Assembly: GCF_038050405.1 (NCBI RefSeq)
Contig: NZ_CP150900.1
Coordinates: 1,674,001 to 1,738,000 of the forward strand
Direction of reading: 5' to 3'
DNA from: Paraburkholderia sp. IMGN_8
GTDB taxonomy: Bacteria > Pseudomonadota > Gammaproteobacteria > Burkholderiales > Burkholderiaceae
DNA length: 64,000 nucleotides
The notes under the pieces are model-generated. The model was not told the DNA's origin and made no database searches. It was given only the letters and a program-made list of their open reading frames with translations. Of this stretch, positions 8,789-21,245 are shown piece by piece; the stretch's first letter is position 1, and each line of letters opens with the position of its first letter. Both the position numbers and the translations under genes were made by a program.

Positions 8789-10096
8789 TCAGTGCTTGAC
8801 TTCGCCGATCAGCGCGACCGAATCGAAGGCGCGCTGATTCGCCTGGTGGCGCCGCATCACGAGCCACATCATCAGGCAGACGAAAGAGCCGAACAGCACG
8901 ATCACCAACGTGACCGGCACGTCGAGCCATACCAGCACGGCGTACAGGCACAGCATCACGAGCACGGAGAGATTCTCGTTGAAGTTCTGCACGGCAATCG
9001 AATGGCCCGCCGACAGCAGCACGTGGCCGCGATGCTGGAGCAGCGCATTCATCGGGACGACAAAAAAGCCCGACAGGCCGCCGACGACCATCAGGAAGAT
9101 ATATGCAACGATCAGATAGCCCGGCACGTGCATGCGGCCGAAATACAGCCCCCAATGCGCCGGGAACAGGTCGCGCGTGTAGAAGGCCATCATCATGACG
9201 GCGATGCCCATCACGATGCCGACTGGCAGCACCGACAGCGATTTCTTCAGCGGTATGCGCGACGCCGCGAAGATCGCGCCGGCTGCCACGCCCACGGCCA
9301 CCACGGCCTGCAGGATCGCGGCTTCCGACAGCGACATATTGAGCGATACCTCGGCCCACTTCAGCACGATGAATTGCAGCGTCGCGCCGGCGCCCCAGAA
9401 CAGCGTGGTGACGGCAAGTGAAATCTGGCCGAGCTTGTCGCGCCACAGCACGACGAAACAATCGGCGAAATCGGTGATGAGCTTGATCGGGCCGCGTTCC
9501 TGTTTCGGATAACGCGCGCCGGTGTCGGGAATGCGCAGATTGAACAGCGCGGCGATCACGTAGATCGCCATGATCACCAGCATCGCCGCTTCGGCGGGTG
9601 TGTTGACGGTGGGAATGTGGTGCCGGAGAATCGGCGCGGCGATGTGCGGACTGATCAAGGCGCCGCCCAGTACAGTGCCGAGAATGATCGAGCCGACCGT
9701 GGTGCCTTCGATCCAGCCGTTCGCGGCCACCAGCCGGTCAGGCGGCAGCAGTTCGGTGAGAATGCCGTACTTGGCCGGCGAGTAGGCCGCCGCGCCAAAG
9801 CCGACGATGCCATAGGCGAGCAGTGGATGCGCGCCCACCAGCATCGTGACGCAACCGACCACTTTGATGGTATTGGTGATGAACATCACGTGCCCTTTCG
9901 GGCGGGAGTCCGCGAAGGCGCCCACGAAAGCAGCCAGAACGACGTACGACAGCACAAAGAACAACTTGAGCAGCGGCGTCATCCAGTTTGGGGCGTGAAG
10001 ATCTTTCAGCAGTGCGATAGCAGCGATCAGAAGCGCATTGTCGGCCAGCGACGAAAAAAACTGCGCGGCCATGATGGTGTAAAAACCTTTTTTCAT
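8789..10096 (-). CDS. lplT: Lysophospholipid transporter LplT (MFS)
   Basis: Inner-membrane flippase of the major facilitator superfamily that brings lysophospholipids back to the cytoplasm for re-acylation. The 435 residues from the ATG at 10096 (MKKGFYTIMAAQFFSSLADN) contain about 12 hydrophobic segments. ADNALLIAAIALL, the MFS loop FADSRPKGHVMF and GAAAYSPAKYGILTELLP are characteristic of LplT. An in-frame start at 10186 would add 30 polar residues unlike the family and is rejected. In enterobacteria lplT is fused or adjacent to aas; no acyltransferase gene is present here, so its partner would have to be elsewhere. Confidence 0.92.
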   Translation of the reverse strand: MKKGFYTIMAAQFFSSLADNALLIAAIALLKDLHAPNWMTPLLKLFFVLSYVVLAAFVGAFADSRPKGHVMFITNTIKVVGCVTMLVGAHPLLAYGIVGFGAAAYSPAKYGILTELLPPDRLVAANGWIEGTTVGSIILGTVLGGALISPHIAAPILRHHIPTVNTPAEAAMLVIMAIYVIAALFNLRIPDTGARYPKQERGPIKLITDFADCFVVLWRDKLGQISLAVTTLFWGAGATLQFIVLKWAEVSLNMSLSEAAILQAVVAVGVAAGAIFAASRIPLKKSLSVLPVGIVMGIAVMMMAFYTRDLFPAHWGLYFGRMHVPGYLIVAYIFLMVVGGLSGFFVVPMNALLQHRGHVLLSAGHSIAVQNFNENLSVLVMLCLYAVLVWLDVPVTLVIVLFGSFVCLMMWLVMRRHQANQRAFDSVALIGEVKH

Positions 10097-10314
10097 CTGA
10101 TGCGATGCTGTCCTCGCTGCGGTCTGTCCGCCCCGGCCGCGTGCAAGGCGTCCGGGCTTATGCCGTTCGAAATGGGTTGTGCGCACGGCTTTATATCACG
10201 AAAATAGCTGGATTCGGACTAGCAAAATCCTTGGCCGCACCGCCCAGCGGGCTACCGAGCGCTGAAAACGCCCTGTAAGCTGCTGATTCGCAAGCGTCTT
10301 TACGAAAAAATCCC

Positions 10315-11385
10315 ATGCCGCGCCCCCTTTCAGCCACGATCCATACCGCCGCACTCGCCAATAACCTCGCCGTCGCCCGGCGCCACGCACCAAAATCCAA
10401 GATTTGGGCCGTCGTCAAGGCAAACGCCTATGGGCACGGCCTCGCACGCGCTTTTCCCGGCCTGCGCGCAACGGACGGCTTCGGTTTGCTGGACCTCGAA
10501 GAAGCCGTGAAGTTGCGTGAATTGGGCTGGGCTGGCCCGATTTTGTTGCTCGAAGGCTTCTTCCGTCCGACCGATATCGACGTGATCGACCGCTACAGCC
10601 TGACCACGGCGCTGCACTCGGACGAACAGTTGCGGATGCTGGAAATGGCGCGCCTGTCGAAGCCCGTCAACATTCAGTTGAAGATGAACAGCGGCATGAA
10701 CCGCCTCGGCTATACGCCGGAAAAATTCCGCGCCGCGTGGGAGCGCGCACGCGCCTGTCAGGGCGTCGGTCAGATTACGTTGATGACCCATTTCTCGGAT
10801 GCCGACAGCGAACGCGGCATCGCCTATCAGATGGAAGCGTTCGAGCGCGGCGCGCAAGGCATTGCGGGCGCGCGCAGCCTCGCGAATTCGGCGGCGACGC
10901 TGTGGCATCCCGCCGCGCACTTCGACTGGGTGCGCCCGGGCATCATTCTGTACGGCGCGTCGCCGTCCGGCGTGAACGCCGCGATCGCAGGCACCGGCCT
11001 GCAACCGGCAATGACATTCGCCTCCGAGCTGATCGCGGTGCAAACCCTCGCCGAGGGCCAGACCGTCGGCTACGGTTCGTTGTTCAAGGCGCGCGGGCCG
11101 ATGCGCATCGGCGTGGTGGCCTGCGGTTATGCGGACGGTTATCCGCGGATCGCGCCGGAAGGCACGCCGGTGATCGTCGACGGGGTGCTGACGCGGATCG
11201 TCGGGCGCGTTTCGATGGACATGCTGACCGTCGACCTTACGCCGGTCCCGACCGCCAACGTCGGCTCGCGCGTCGAATTGTGGGGTAATTCATTGCCGAT
11301 CGACGACGTCGCGCAAGCGTGCGGCACGATTGGCTACGAGCTGATGTGCGCCGTGGCGCCGCGCGTGCCGGTGCGGGCTGAATAA
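10315..11385 (+). CDS. alr: Alanine racemase
   Basis: PLP enzyme interconverting L- and D-alanine for peptidoglycan. The protein has 356 residues. The N-terminal TIM barrel has the PLP lysine K35 in [28 protein letters not shown] and [16 protein letters not shown] follow, then the C-terminal beta domain with the catalytic tyrosine Y253 in VGYGSLFKA and [13 protein letters not shown]. The length matches the constitutive Alr type rather than DadX, although the sequence alone does not settle that. It is divergent from lplT across a 218-bp gap and followed 61 bp later by radA on the same strand. Confidence 0.96.
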   Translation: MPRPLSATIHTAALANNLAVARRHAPKSKIWAVVKANAYGHGLARAFPGLRATDGFGLLDLEEAVKLRELGWAGPILLLEGFFRPTDIDVIDRYSLTTALHSDEQLRMLEMARLSKPVNIQLKMNSGMNRLGYTPEKFRAAWERARACQGVGQITLMTHFSDADSERGIAYQMEAFERGAQGIAGARSLANSAATLWHPAAHFDWVRPGIILYGASPSGVNAAIAGTGLQPAMTFASELIAVQTLAEGQTVGYGSLFKARGPMRIGVVACGYADGYPRIAPEGTPVIVDGVLTRIVGRVSMDMLTVDLTPVPTANVGSRVELWGNSLPIDDVAQACGTIGYELMCAVAPRVPVRAE

Positions 11386-11446
11386 GCTCGGCACCGACGA
11401 ACTGAATCGCCGCATCAATCAATAGAACAGCAACAGGCAAGGGCGC

Positions 11447-12823
11447 GTGGCTAAACAGAAGACGTTGTACATCTGCAGTGAATGCGGCGGGCAATCGCCG
11501 AAGTGGGCCGGGCAGTGCCCTTCGTGCAATGCATGGAACACGCTGGTCGAATCGGTGGCGGAAGCGCCGTCCACGCATCGCTTCCAGTCGCTCGCGAAAA
11601 GCGCGCCCGTGCGGCGTCTCGCGGATATCGACGCGTCCGACGTGCCGCGCTTTTCGACCGGCGTCAGCGAGTTCGACCGCGTGCTGGGCGGCGGTCTGGT
11701 GCCGGGCGGTGTGGTGCTGATCGGCGGCGATCCGGGCATCGGCAAATCGACGCTGCTGCTGCAATCGCTCGCGGAAATCGCCGCGGACAAACGCGCGCTC
11801 TATATCAGCGGCGAAGAATCGGCTGCGCAGATCGCGCTGCGCGCGCAGCGGCTGTCGCTGCTCGAGCCCGGCTCGAAGGCCAGCGAGTTGCAGTTGCTCG
11901 CGGAAATCCAGCTCGAAAAGATCCAGGCGACCATCGCCGAGCAGCGACCCGACGTTGCGGTGATCGACTCCATCCAGACGGTGTATTCCGACGCGCTGAC
12001 CTCCGCGCCCGGTTCGGTCGCGCAGGTGCGCGAGTGCGCGGCGCAGTTGACGCGAATCGCCAAGCAGTCGGGCACCACCATCATCATGGTCGGCCACGTG
12101 ACCAAGGAAGGCGCGCTGGCGGGGCCGCGCGTGCTGGAGCACATCGTCGATACGGTGTTGTACTTCGAAGGCGACACGCATTCGTCGTTCCGGCTGGTGC
12201 GCGCGATCAAGAACCGCTTCGGCGCGGTCAACGAACTGGGTGTGTTCGCGATGACCGAGCGCGGTTTGCGCGGTGTCGCCAATCCTTCCGCGCTGTTTCT
12301 GTCGCAGCATGAACAATCCGTGCCGGGTTCGTGCGTGCTGGTCACGCAGGAGGGCACGCGGCCGCTGCTGGTCGAAGTGCAAGCGCTGGTGGACGCGGCG
12401 AACGCACCGAATCCGCGCCGACTAGCGGTCGGCCTGGAACAAAACCGGCTGGCGATGCTGCTGGCGGTGCTGCATCGGCACGCCGGCATCGCCTGTTTCG
12501 ATCAGGACGTGTTCCTGAACGCGGTGGGCGGCGTGAAGATCACCGAGCCTGCTGCCGACCTGTCCGTTCTGCTCGCGATCCATTCGTCGATGCGTAACAA
12601 GCCGTTGCCCAAGGGGTTGGTCGTATTCGGCGAAGTCGGGCTGGCCGGCGAGATCCGGCCGTCGCCGCGCGGTCAGGAACGTCTGAAGGAAGCCGCGAAA
12701 CTGGGCTTTTCGGTCGCGGTGATTCCGAAGGCCAATGCACCGAAACAGCCGATTGACGGCTTACAGGTTGTTGCGGTTGAAAGGATCGAACAGGCGATCG
12801 ACCGGGTCCGCACGCTCGACTAG
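11447..12823 (+). CDS. radA: DNA repair protein RadA (Sms)
   Basis: RecA-related ATPase that promotes branch migration in recombination intermediates. The protein has 458 residues. The N-terminal zinc finger has C10, C13, C24 and C27 (YICSECGGQSPKWAGQCPSC). The ATPase has Walker A GGDPGIGKST and the RadA-specific KNRFG in RAIKNRFGAVNELG; the C-terminal Lon-like domain contains GGVKITEPAADL and FGEVGLAGEIR. The start is a GTG at 11447 (VAKQKT) 61 bp after alr, so the two may be co-transcribed. A small hairpin (GGGGG/CCCCC around 12922-12940) lies downstream but lacks a U-tract. Confidence 0.96.
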   Translation: MAKQKTLYICSECGGQSPKWAGQCPSCNAWNTLVESVAEAPSTHRFQSLAKSAPVRRLADIDASDVPRFSTGVSEFDRVLGGGLVPGGVVLIGGDPGIGKSTLLLQSLAEIAADKRALYISGEESAAQIALRAQRLSLLEPGSKASELQLLAEIQLEKIQATIAEQRPDVAVIDSIQTVYSDALTSAPGSVAQVRECAAQLTRIAKQSGTTIIMVGHVTKEGALAGPRVLEHIVDTVLYFEGDTHSSFRLVRAIKNRFGAVNELGVFAMTERGLRGVANPSALFLSQHEQSVPGSCVLVTQEGTRPLLVEVQALVDAANAPNPRRLAVGLEQNRLAMLLAVLHRHAGIACFDQDVFLNAVGGVKITEPAADLSVLLAIHSSMRNKPLPKGLVVFGEVGLAGEIRPSPRGQERLKEAAKLGFSVAVIPKANAPKQPIDGLQVVAVERIEQAIDRVRTLD

Positions 12824-12967
12824 CCGGGGCTGTGGCGGCCGCAGGCGCCGTCCACGGCGTAATGAAGTGTAAATATCTCCATATTGGCTGTAACCCAGCC
12901 GACATTCCTTTTTCCTAAGCTGGGGGCTATTGCATCCCCCTTCTGATGCCGAAAAAAGGATTGCGCC

Positions 12968-13246
12968 TTGAAACAGTCATATGAAACCGTGGCCGAGCGG
13001 CCGATGCAGGTGCGCGGTTGCCGCGTCTCCGCACCCATTCGCCAGCCTTGGGGCGGTGCTTGCCGGATTGTCGAGTGGATCGACACGACGGGGCAGATTT
13101 CCCGGCGGGTGGTGGCCGAACATGTAACCGCCGCGGAAGTGCGGGCCACCATCAACCGTCACGTTGAAGGCCGCAAGCATGTGCTGTTCGACGACGAGAA
13201 AACGCCGCGCCAGACCTTGCCGCGGCAAACGGCGGCCAAACGCTGA
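12968..13246 (+). CDS. Small protein, DUF2866-like
   Basis: A 92-residue protein resembling the DUF2866 family known from Burkholderia and relatives; function unknown. The sequence has the ordered stretch GCRVSAPIRQPWGGACRIVE, WIDTTGQISRRVVAEHVTAA and VRATINRHVEGRKHVLF, then a basic tail. No signal peptide or membrane segment is seen. Translation probably begins at TTG 12968, because AAGGA at 12956-12960 sits seven bases before it. It follows radA by 144 bp. The family assignment is from memory of the sequence pattern and should be confirmed by a profile search. Confidence 0.7.
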   Translation: MKQSYETVAERPMQVRGCRVSAPIRQPWGGACRIVEWIDTTGQISRRVVAEHVTAAEVRATINRHVEGRKHVLFDDEKTPRQTLPRQTAAKR

Positions 13247-13270
13247 CGCCCCCGGCGCTGGTCGCTTGCC

Positions 13271-14416
13271 TCAACCGGCGTAGCGGTCCTCGTCATCTTC
13301 GGCTTCTATTTCGCTCTCGCTCTCGCTCCCGTTCCCGCTCCCGCTCCCGCTTGAAGCCACGTAGGTCTGCGGATTGAACAGCGGATGCCGCGCAGCTTCC
13401 GCCGGGGTCAGCACCGGCGACACGCAACAGTCGAGCGGCTCCAGCAGCAACACCCATTCTTCCAGTGGACGCTTGCCGATCAGGTCGGCCAGTTCCTGCG
13501 TCAGCGCGGCGGCGTCCGGGCCGCCGATCGCCTGGCCGAGACTCCAGTGGCGCGTCGCCCATTCGGGCCGGTCCAGCGCCATGCACAAGGTTTCCCAGAA
13601 CTTCAGTTCGAGCGCGCCGACCGCGAGCCAACGATGGTCGAGCGTGCGGTACAGGTTATAGCAAGGCACGCCGCCATTCAGCAGACCGGCGCCGGCGGCC
13701 GGCGCGACGCCGTCATTGGCGAGCGAGACTTGCGCGACGACGTTGTGCGCGTGCGTGACATGGGTCATCGACACGTCGACGAAGCGGCCATCACCACCGC
13801 GCGAGACATGCCATAACGCGGCGAGGATCTGCGTCACCGCGCTCAATGCGCCGCCGAGCAGGTCGGCAATCTGGAAGTTCGGCAGGATCGGCACACCGTC
13901 GCGGCTGGCCAGCTGATCGAGCACACCCGCGTAGCCGATGTAGTTCAGATCGTGGCCGGCGTGGTCGACAAACGGACCGCTCGCGCCGTAGCCGCTGATC
14001 GCGCAATACACCAGTTTGGGATTGGCCGCGTGCAGTGTTTCGTAGCCGATGCCGAGGCGCTCCATCACGCCGGGCCGGAAACTCTCGATCAGAACATCGG
14101 CTTCGGCCGCGAGGGCGCGCAACACGTTGCGTCCCGCTTCCGATTTCAGGTCGAGGCGCGTTTCGCGCTTGCCGCGATTGACGAGCCGGTAAAATGCGCC
14201 GGGCCGGCCCGCAACGCGGTCGCTCGACGACTGCATCATCGTGCGGGTGGGGTCTCCCGCGCCGGGCGCTTCGATCTTCAACACGTCGGCGCCGAGTTCG
14301 GCGAGCCGCAACGCGGCGACCGGGCCCGGCAACAGACGTGTCAGATCGAGCACGCGCAGGCCTTTCAGCGCGGGCGGCGCTGATAACGACGCCGTTGATG
14401 ACGCAGACGAAGTCAC
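13271..14416 (-). CDS. CaiB/BaiF family CoA transferase
   Basis: Class III CoA transferase or alpha-methylacyl-CoA racemase relative. The core begins GLRVLDLTRLLPGPVAALRL, then ELGADVLKIEAPGAGDPTR, NRGKRETRLDLKSEAGR, DVLIESFRPGVMERLG (the FRPG motif), YCAISGYGASGPFVD and HAGHDLNYIGYAG with the Asp expected as the acyl-bearing nucleophile. The start is uncertain: GTG 14416 gives 381 residues; ATG 14506 gives 411 but overlaps the ABC-F gene by 32 bp and adds a non-conserved lead. The C-terminus ends in a Ser/Gly/Glu repeat encoded by tandem hexamers. Substrate unknown; the neighbours give no clue. Confidence 0.85.
   Translation of the reverse strand: MTSSASSTASLSAPPALKGLRVLDLTRLLPGPVAALRLAELGADVLKIEAPGAGDPTRTMMQSSSDRVAGRPGAFYRLVNRGKRETRLDLKSEAGRNVLRALAAEADVLIESFRPGVMERLGIGYETLHAANPKLVYCAISGYGASGPFVDHAGHDLNYIGYAGVLDQLASRDGVPILPNFQIADLLGGALSAVTQILAALWHVSRGGDGRFVDVSMTHVTHAHNVVAQVSLANDGVAPAAGAGLLNGGVPCYNLYRTLDHRWLAVGALELKFWETLCMALDRPEWATRHWSLGQAIGGPDAAALTQELADLIGKRPLEEWVLLLEPLDCCVSPVLTPAEAARHPLFNPQTYVASSGSGSGNGSESESEIEAEDDEDRYAG
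13311..13352. repeat. Tandem hexanucleotide repeat in the CoA-transferase 3' end
   Basis: Seven consecutive hexamers of the type TCGCTC or CCGCTC (plus strand), with one CCGTTC variant. On the coding strand they encode alternating Gly-Ser, Gly-Asn and Glu-Ser pairs at the protein's C-terminus. Because the unit is a multiple of three, copy-number changes would lengthen or shorten the tail without shifting the frame. Confidence 0.85.
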
Positions 14417-14474
14417 GGATGACAAGGCCAATCCCCTGATCGATGCCGGCGCGGACTTGAGAACTGCGTGCCCG

Positions 14475-16409
<1,935 letters not shown>

Positions 16410-16544
16410 GAAGAGGCCGGCTGAAGAAAACCGCTATTTTAGACTGCCGGGGCTGACACCGGGCGCTCAGCCAGGATCGGCCATTCAGCCGACTGTACCG
16501 GCGAGGCATTTGGCTTAGACTGAAGGCTTTCACGGGGAGAAAAC

Positions 16545-17024
16545 ATGACATCGATCTATTCGTATTCGGCACGCACGCTCGGCGGCGAGGAAGTCAGTCT
16601 CGAGCGCTATCAGGGCAAGGTGCTGTTGATCGTCAATACGGCGAGCGAATGTGGATTCACGCCGCAGTACGCGGGCCTGCAAAAGCTCTATGACACCTAC
16701 GCGGCGCGGGGCCTCGCGGTGCTCGGTTTTCCGTGTAACCAGTTCGGCAAGCAGGAGCCGGGCGATGCCGCGCAGATCGGCAGTTTCTGCGAGAAGAACT
16801 ACGGCGTGACCTTCCCGATGTTCGACAAGATCGACGTGAACGGCGCGAACGCACATCCGCTGTTTCGTTACTTGACGGGCGAGGCGCCGGGCTTGCTGGG
16901 GCTCGAGGCGATCAAGTGGAATTTCACCAAGTTCCTGATTGGCCGCGACGGCAATGTGGTCAAACGCTATGCGCCGCTGACCAAGCCGGAGGCGATTACC
17001 GAAGACGTCGAGAAGCTGCTGTAA
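16545..17024 (+). CDS. Glutathione peroxidase family thiol peroxidase
   Basis: Thioredoxin-fold peroxidase that reduces hydrogen peroxide or organic hydroperoxides. The 159 residues are typical of bacterial GPx. The peroxidatic cysteine is C36 in NTASECGFTPQ. The second family motif GFPCNQFGKQEPG contains C64, a candidate resolving cysteine, and Q70. The third, KWNFTKFLIGRDG, supplies the catalytic Trp and Asn. There is Cys rather than selenocysteine, so thioredoxin is the more likely reductant (inference). A GGGGAGAAAAC ribosome-binding region precedes the ATG. The gene converges with cls. Confidence 0.94.
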   Translation: MTSIYSYSARTLGGEEVSLERYQGKVLLIVNTASECGFTPQYAGLQKLYDTYAARGLAVLGFPCNQFGKQEPGDAAQIGSFCEKNYGVTFPMFDKIDVNGANAHPLFRYLTGEAPGLLGLEAIKWNFTKFLIGRDGNVVKRYAPLTKPEAITEDVEKLL

Positions 17025-17052
17025 CCCGCCGGGCGGTGGAGCTGAGCGGCAG

Positions 17053-18492
17053 CTACAGTATCGGCGAGAACAACCTTGCGACGTGCATCAGCACGCGCCG
17101 CAACGCGCTCGCTTGCCGGTAATCGTTGCGGTCGATTTCGAGCGATTCGGCGAAATCCTTCAGCAGCATCGCTTCGACTTCTTTGGCGAAACCGCGGTCC
17201 ACGGTCAGTACCATGATCTCGAAGTTCAGGCGGAACGAGCGATTGTCGAGATTGGCACTGCCGATCGCGGCGGCCACGCTGTCGATCAGCACGACCTTCT
17301 GATGCAGGAAACCCGGCTGGTAGCGAAAAATCCGGATGCCCGCGCGCAGGGAATCGTACGCATAGAGTTTCGAGGCTTCGAACACGACGAGATGGTCCCG
17401 CCGGCTCGGAATCATGATGCGCACATCCACGCCGCGCAGCACCGCAAGCCGCAGCGCCGCGAACACCGCCTCGTCGGGGACGAGGTAAGGCGTGGTGATC
17501 CAGATCCGCTCGCGTGCCGCGGTGATCGCCTGGACGAAGAAGAGCGAACAGGTTTCCTGCTTGTCGGCCGGGCCGCTCGGCATCACGAGACAGTGCATGT
17601 CTTGACCGGCTGGATCGAATGGCGGGATGTCGAAGTCCGGCAACTGCTGGGTCGCCGAATGCCAGTCTTCGGTGAACACGAACTGGATGCTGGCAACCGC
17701 CGGGCCGCGCACTTCGATATGCGTGTCGCGCCATGGCGAGAGCGGCGGCTTGCCGCCCAGATACTCGACGCCGACGTTATGTCCGCCGACAAACGCGCGC
17801 TCGCCGTCGACCGAGACGATCTTGCGGTGATTGCGGAAGTTCAGTTGCAAACGGTTGACGAAACGGCGATTGGTGGCGAACGGGTACGTCTCGACGCCGG
17901 CCGCGCGCAGCGCCGCCACATAGCGGTGGGGCAGATCGAAACTGCCGATGCTGTCGTACAGAAAGTAGACGCGTACGCCTTGTTGCGCTTTTGCGATCAG
18001 CGTGTCTTTGAGCATCTCGCCGAGCGCATCGGCGTGCACGATGAAGAACTGCACGATCACATAGTGGCGCGCGCCTTCGATCGCTTCGAAGATCGCTTCG
18101 AAGGTCGCTTCGCCGTTCACTAGCGTGCGCACCGAATTGCCCGGCAGGAACGGCATGCCCCCCAGACGCGTCAACGAATGCACGAGGCTCGCGCCGAGTT
18201 CTTCCGTGGGCAGGCCTGCCGACGAGTCTCGCGTGTCCCATTCCAGCGGATGTGCACGCGTGCGCAGCAATTCGTTCTCGGTGCGGCGGGCGTCCGCGTA
18301 GCCGGCAAACTTGCTGCGGCCGAGGAACAGGTACGGTACCAGCGTCAGATACGGCATCGCGACCAGCGACACCGCCCAGGCGATCGCGCCTTGCGACGTG
18401 CGGGTGTTCAGAATCGCATGGCATGCGGCGACCGCGCCGAGGATATGGGCGAGGGCGACCAGCGGGCCGATGTGAAGCAAGTCGAATTGCAT
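17053..18492 (-). CDS. cls: Cardiolipin synthase (phospholipase D type)
   Basis: Inner-membrane enzyme that makes cardiolipin. The protein has 479 residues from ATG 18492 (MQFDLLHIGPLVALAHI). Two N-terminal membrane helices come first (about residues 5-30 and 35-60; LVPYLFLGR follows). Two PLD domains follow: the first HKD motif is NHRKIVSVDGERAFVGGHN, the second HQKVVLIDSVAAAIGSANLD, each with the His-Lys-Asp triad. FLPGN and the LVNGEATF segment are typical of ClsA. The reading frame stays open upstream to 19194, but that part is antisense-like overlap with prmB and is not included. Which cls paralogue it is cannot be told from this window. Confidence 0.92.
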   Translation of the reverse strand: MQFDLLHIGPLVALAHILGAVAACHAILNTRTSQGAIAWAVSLVAMPYLTLVPYLFLGRSKFAGYADARRTENELLRTRAHPLEWDTRDSSAGLPTEELGASLVHSLTRLGGMPFLPGNSVRTLVNGEATFEAIFEAIEGARHYVIVQFFIVHADALGEMLKDTLIAKAQQGVRVYFLYDSIGSFDLPHRYVAALRAAGVETYPFATNRRFVNRLQLNFRNHRKIVSVDGERAFVGGHNVGVEYLGGKPPLSPWRDTHIEVRGPAVASIQFVFTEDWHSATQQLPDFDIPPFDPAGQDMHCLVMPSGPADKQETCSLFFVQAITAARERIWITTPYLVPDEAVFAALRLAVLRGVDVRIMIPSRRDHLVVFEASKLYAYDSLRAGIRIFRYQPGFLHQKVVLIDSVAAAIGSANLDNRSFRLNFEIMVLTVDRGFAKEVEAMLLKDFAESLEIDRNDYRQASALRRVLMHVARLFSPIL

Positions 18493-18707
18493 AGGCGGCT
18501 GAAGGGTTTCCGGAGCGCTGCCAGGCGGCTTGAAGTCGCGGTGGGCAGTCGACCGCGCCCATCTTACCGAACGCGCGCGCGTTGGGGGGGCGTTACGGCG
18601 ATTTACGGCTTTGAGGTGAAGCGCAAGGAGGCGAGGCGTGTTGCGCACGGCGGACAGTGACAGGCCGCCGCGCATCGGCAGATGAAGCGATAAGAAGCGA
18701 TCAAGCG

Positions 18708-19592
18708 TCAGACCGGCAGATCCGTTGCCTGAATCAGGAACACGTTGTCGTCGCCGGCGCTGGTCGACAACCATACGAGGTCGAGGCCGCCGAACGCTGC
18801 CTCGACGTTCGCGCGCTCGTTGCCGATTTCGACCACCAGCACGCCGTCGTCGGTTAGCCAGTTGCGCGCTTCGCCGATGATCCGGCGCACGACGTCCATG
18901 CCGTCCGCGCCGCCTGCCAGAGCCATGTCGGGCTCGTGCTTGTACTCGGCGGGCAGCTCCTGCATCGACGCCGCGTTCACATACGGCGGATTGCTGATGA
19001 TCACGTCGTAGCGGCGCTCGGCGAGCGGAGCGTACAGATCGCCTTCGAAGAGCGCAATGCGGTCGTCGAGGTGGTAGTCCGTGACGTTGCGCGTCGCGAC
19101 TTCGAGCGCGGGCGCCGACAGATCGACCGCATCGACATCCGCATTCGGGAACGCGTGCGCCGCGAGAATCGCGAGGCAGCCGGAGCCGGTGCACAGTTCG
19201 AGCACCGCGCCGACCTGCTCGGGATCTTCCACGTACGGTTGCAGGCCGTCCTGCAGCAGTTCGCCGATAAACGAGCGCGGCACGATCACGCGCTCATCCA
19301 CGTGAAAGCGGAAGCCGTGCATCCACGCTTCCTGCGTGATGTATGCCGCCGGCACGCGCTCGCCGGCACGGCGTTCGATCACGTTCAGCACGGCGTCGAT
19401 TTCGGCCGCGCTCAGACGCGCGTCGAGAAACGGCTCCAGCAGATCGAGCGGCAGATGCAGCGTGTGCAGTATCAGATAAGCGGCTTCGTCGTAAGCGTTG
19501 GCCGAGCCGTGCCCGAACGACAACTCGGCCTGATTGAAGCGCGACACCGCGAAACGCAGCAGGTCGCGGACGGTGGAAAACGGGAGCGTCAT
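18708..19592 (-). CDS. prmB: 50S ribosomal protein L3 glutamine methyltransferase PrmB
   Basis: SAM-dependent N5-glutamine methyltransferase that modifies ribosomal protein L3. The protein has 294 residues. The HemK-type N-terminal helical domain carries DEAAYLILHTLHLPLD. The Rossmann domain has VLELCTGSGCLAILAA (SAM site) and the signature IISNPPYVNA that positions the glutamine side chain. RVPAAYITQEAWMHGFRFHV and VIVPRSFIGELL separate PrmB from PrmC. The gene sits 16 bp downstream of dapE on the same strand, the last member of the dapC-dapD-yffB-dapE-prmB run. Confidence 0.95.
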   Translation of the reverse strand: MTLPFSTVRDLLRFAVSRFNQAELSFGHGSANAYDEAAYLILHTLHLPLDLLEPFLDARLSAAEIDAVLNVIERRAGERVPAAYITQEAWMHGFRFHVDERVIVPRSFIGELLQDGLQPYVEDPEQVGAVLELCTGSGCLAILAAHAFPNADVDAVDLSAPALEVATRNVTDYHLDDRIALFEGDLYAPLAERRYDVIISNPPYVNAASMQELPAEYKHEPDMALAGGADGMDVVRRIIGEARNWLTDDGVLVVEIGNERANVEAAFGGLDLVWLSTSAGDDNVFLIQATDLPV

Positions 19593-19608
19593 CGCAAATA
19601 TTCCTTGG

Positions 19609-20874
<1,266 letters not shown>

Positions 20875-20879
20875 TCAGA

Positions 20880-21245
20880 TCACGCGAACAGCGCTTCGTA
20901 TTCGTCCGCCGCAAAACCGAGCGACTTCACACGCCCGTTGACAACGAGCACCGGCCGCTTGATCACCGACGGCTTGTGGATCATCAGCGCGATCGCGCCC
21001 GATTGCGTGTCCGCCGCCGACTTCATGTCGTCCGACAGGCCGCGCCACGTGGTGCCGCGACGGTTCAGCAATGCGTCGAGCTTCACGTCTTTCAGCCAGT
21101 CCTGCACGAGCGGCCCGGTCACGCCATGCTTCTTGAAGTCGTGGAATTCGAACTCGACGCCGTGCTCTTCCAGCCACACGCGGGCCTTCTTCACGGTGTC
21201 GCAGTTCGGGATGCCGTAGACGACGGTTTTGGTGCCGCGTGCCAT
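20880..21245 (-). CDS. ArsC-family reductase (YffB/Spx-like)
   Basis: A small thioredoxin-fold protein of 121 residues related to ArsC and Spx. It has VVYGIPNCDTVKKARVWL with a single cysteine (C15), HDFKKHGV and the family's IKRPVLVV near the C-terminus. A lone active-site Cys with no second one means a glutaredoxin- or glutathione-linked mechanism if it is a reductase; true arsenate reduction is not implied. The ATG at 21245 shares one base with the dapD stop (TGATG), so translation is coupled to dapD. Its position between dapD and dapE recurs in several proteobacteria to my knowledge, without an explained role. Confidence 0.88.
   Translation of the reverse strand: MARGTKTVVYGIPNCDTVKKARVWLEEHGVEFEFHDFKKHGVTGPLVQDWLKDVKLDALLNRRGTTWRGLSDDMKSAADTQSGAIALMIHKPSVIKRPVLVVNGRVKSLGFAADEYEALFA

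Noticed and set aside
18493-19194. Upstream extension of the cardiolipin synthase frame (would give 713 codons)
   Set aside because: The extra part overlaps prmB in another frame and lacks homology; the membrane-helix start at 18492 is the family N-terminus.
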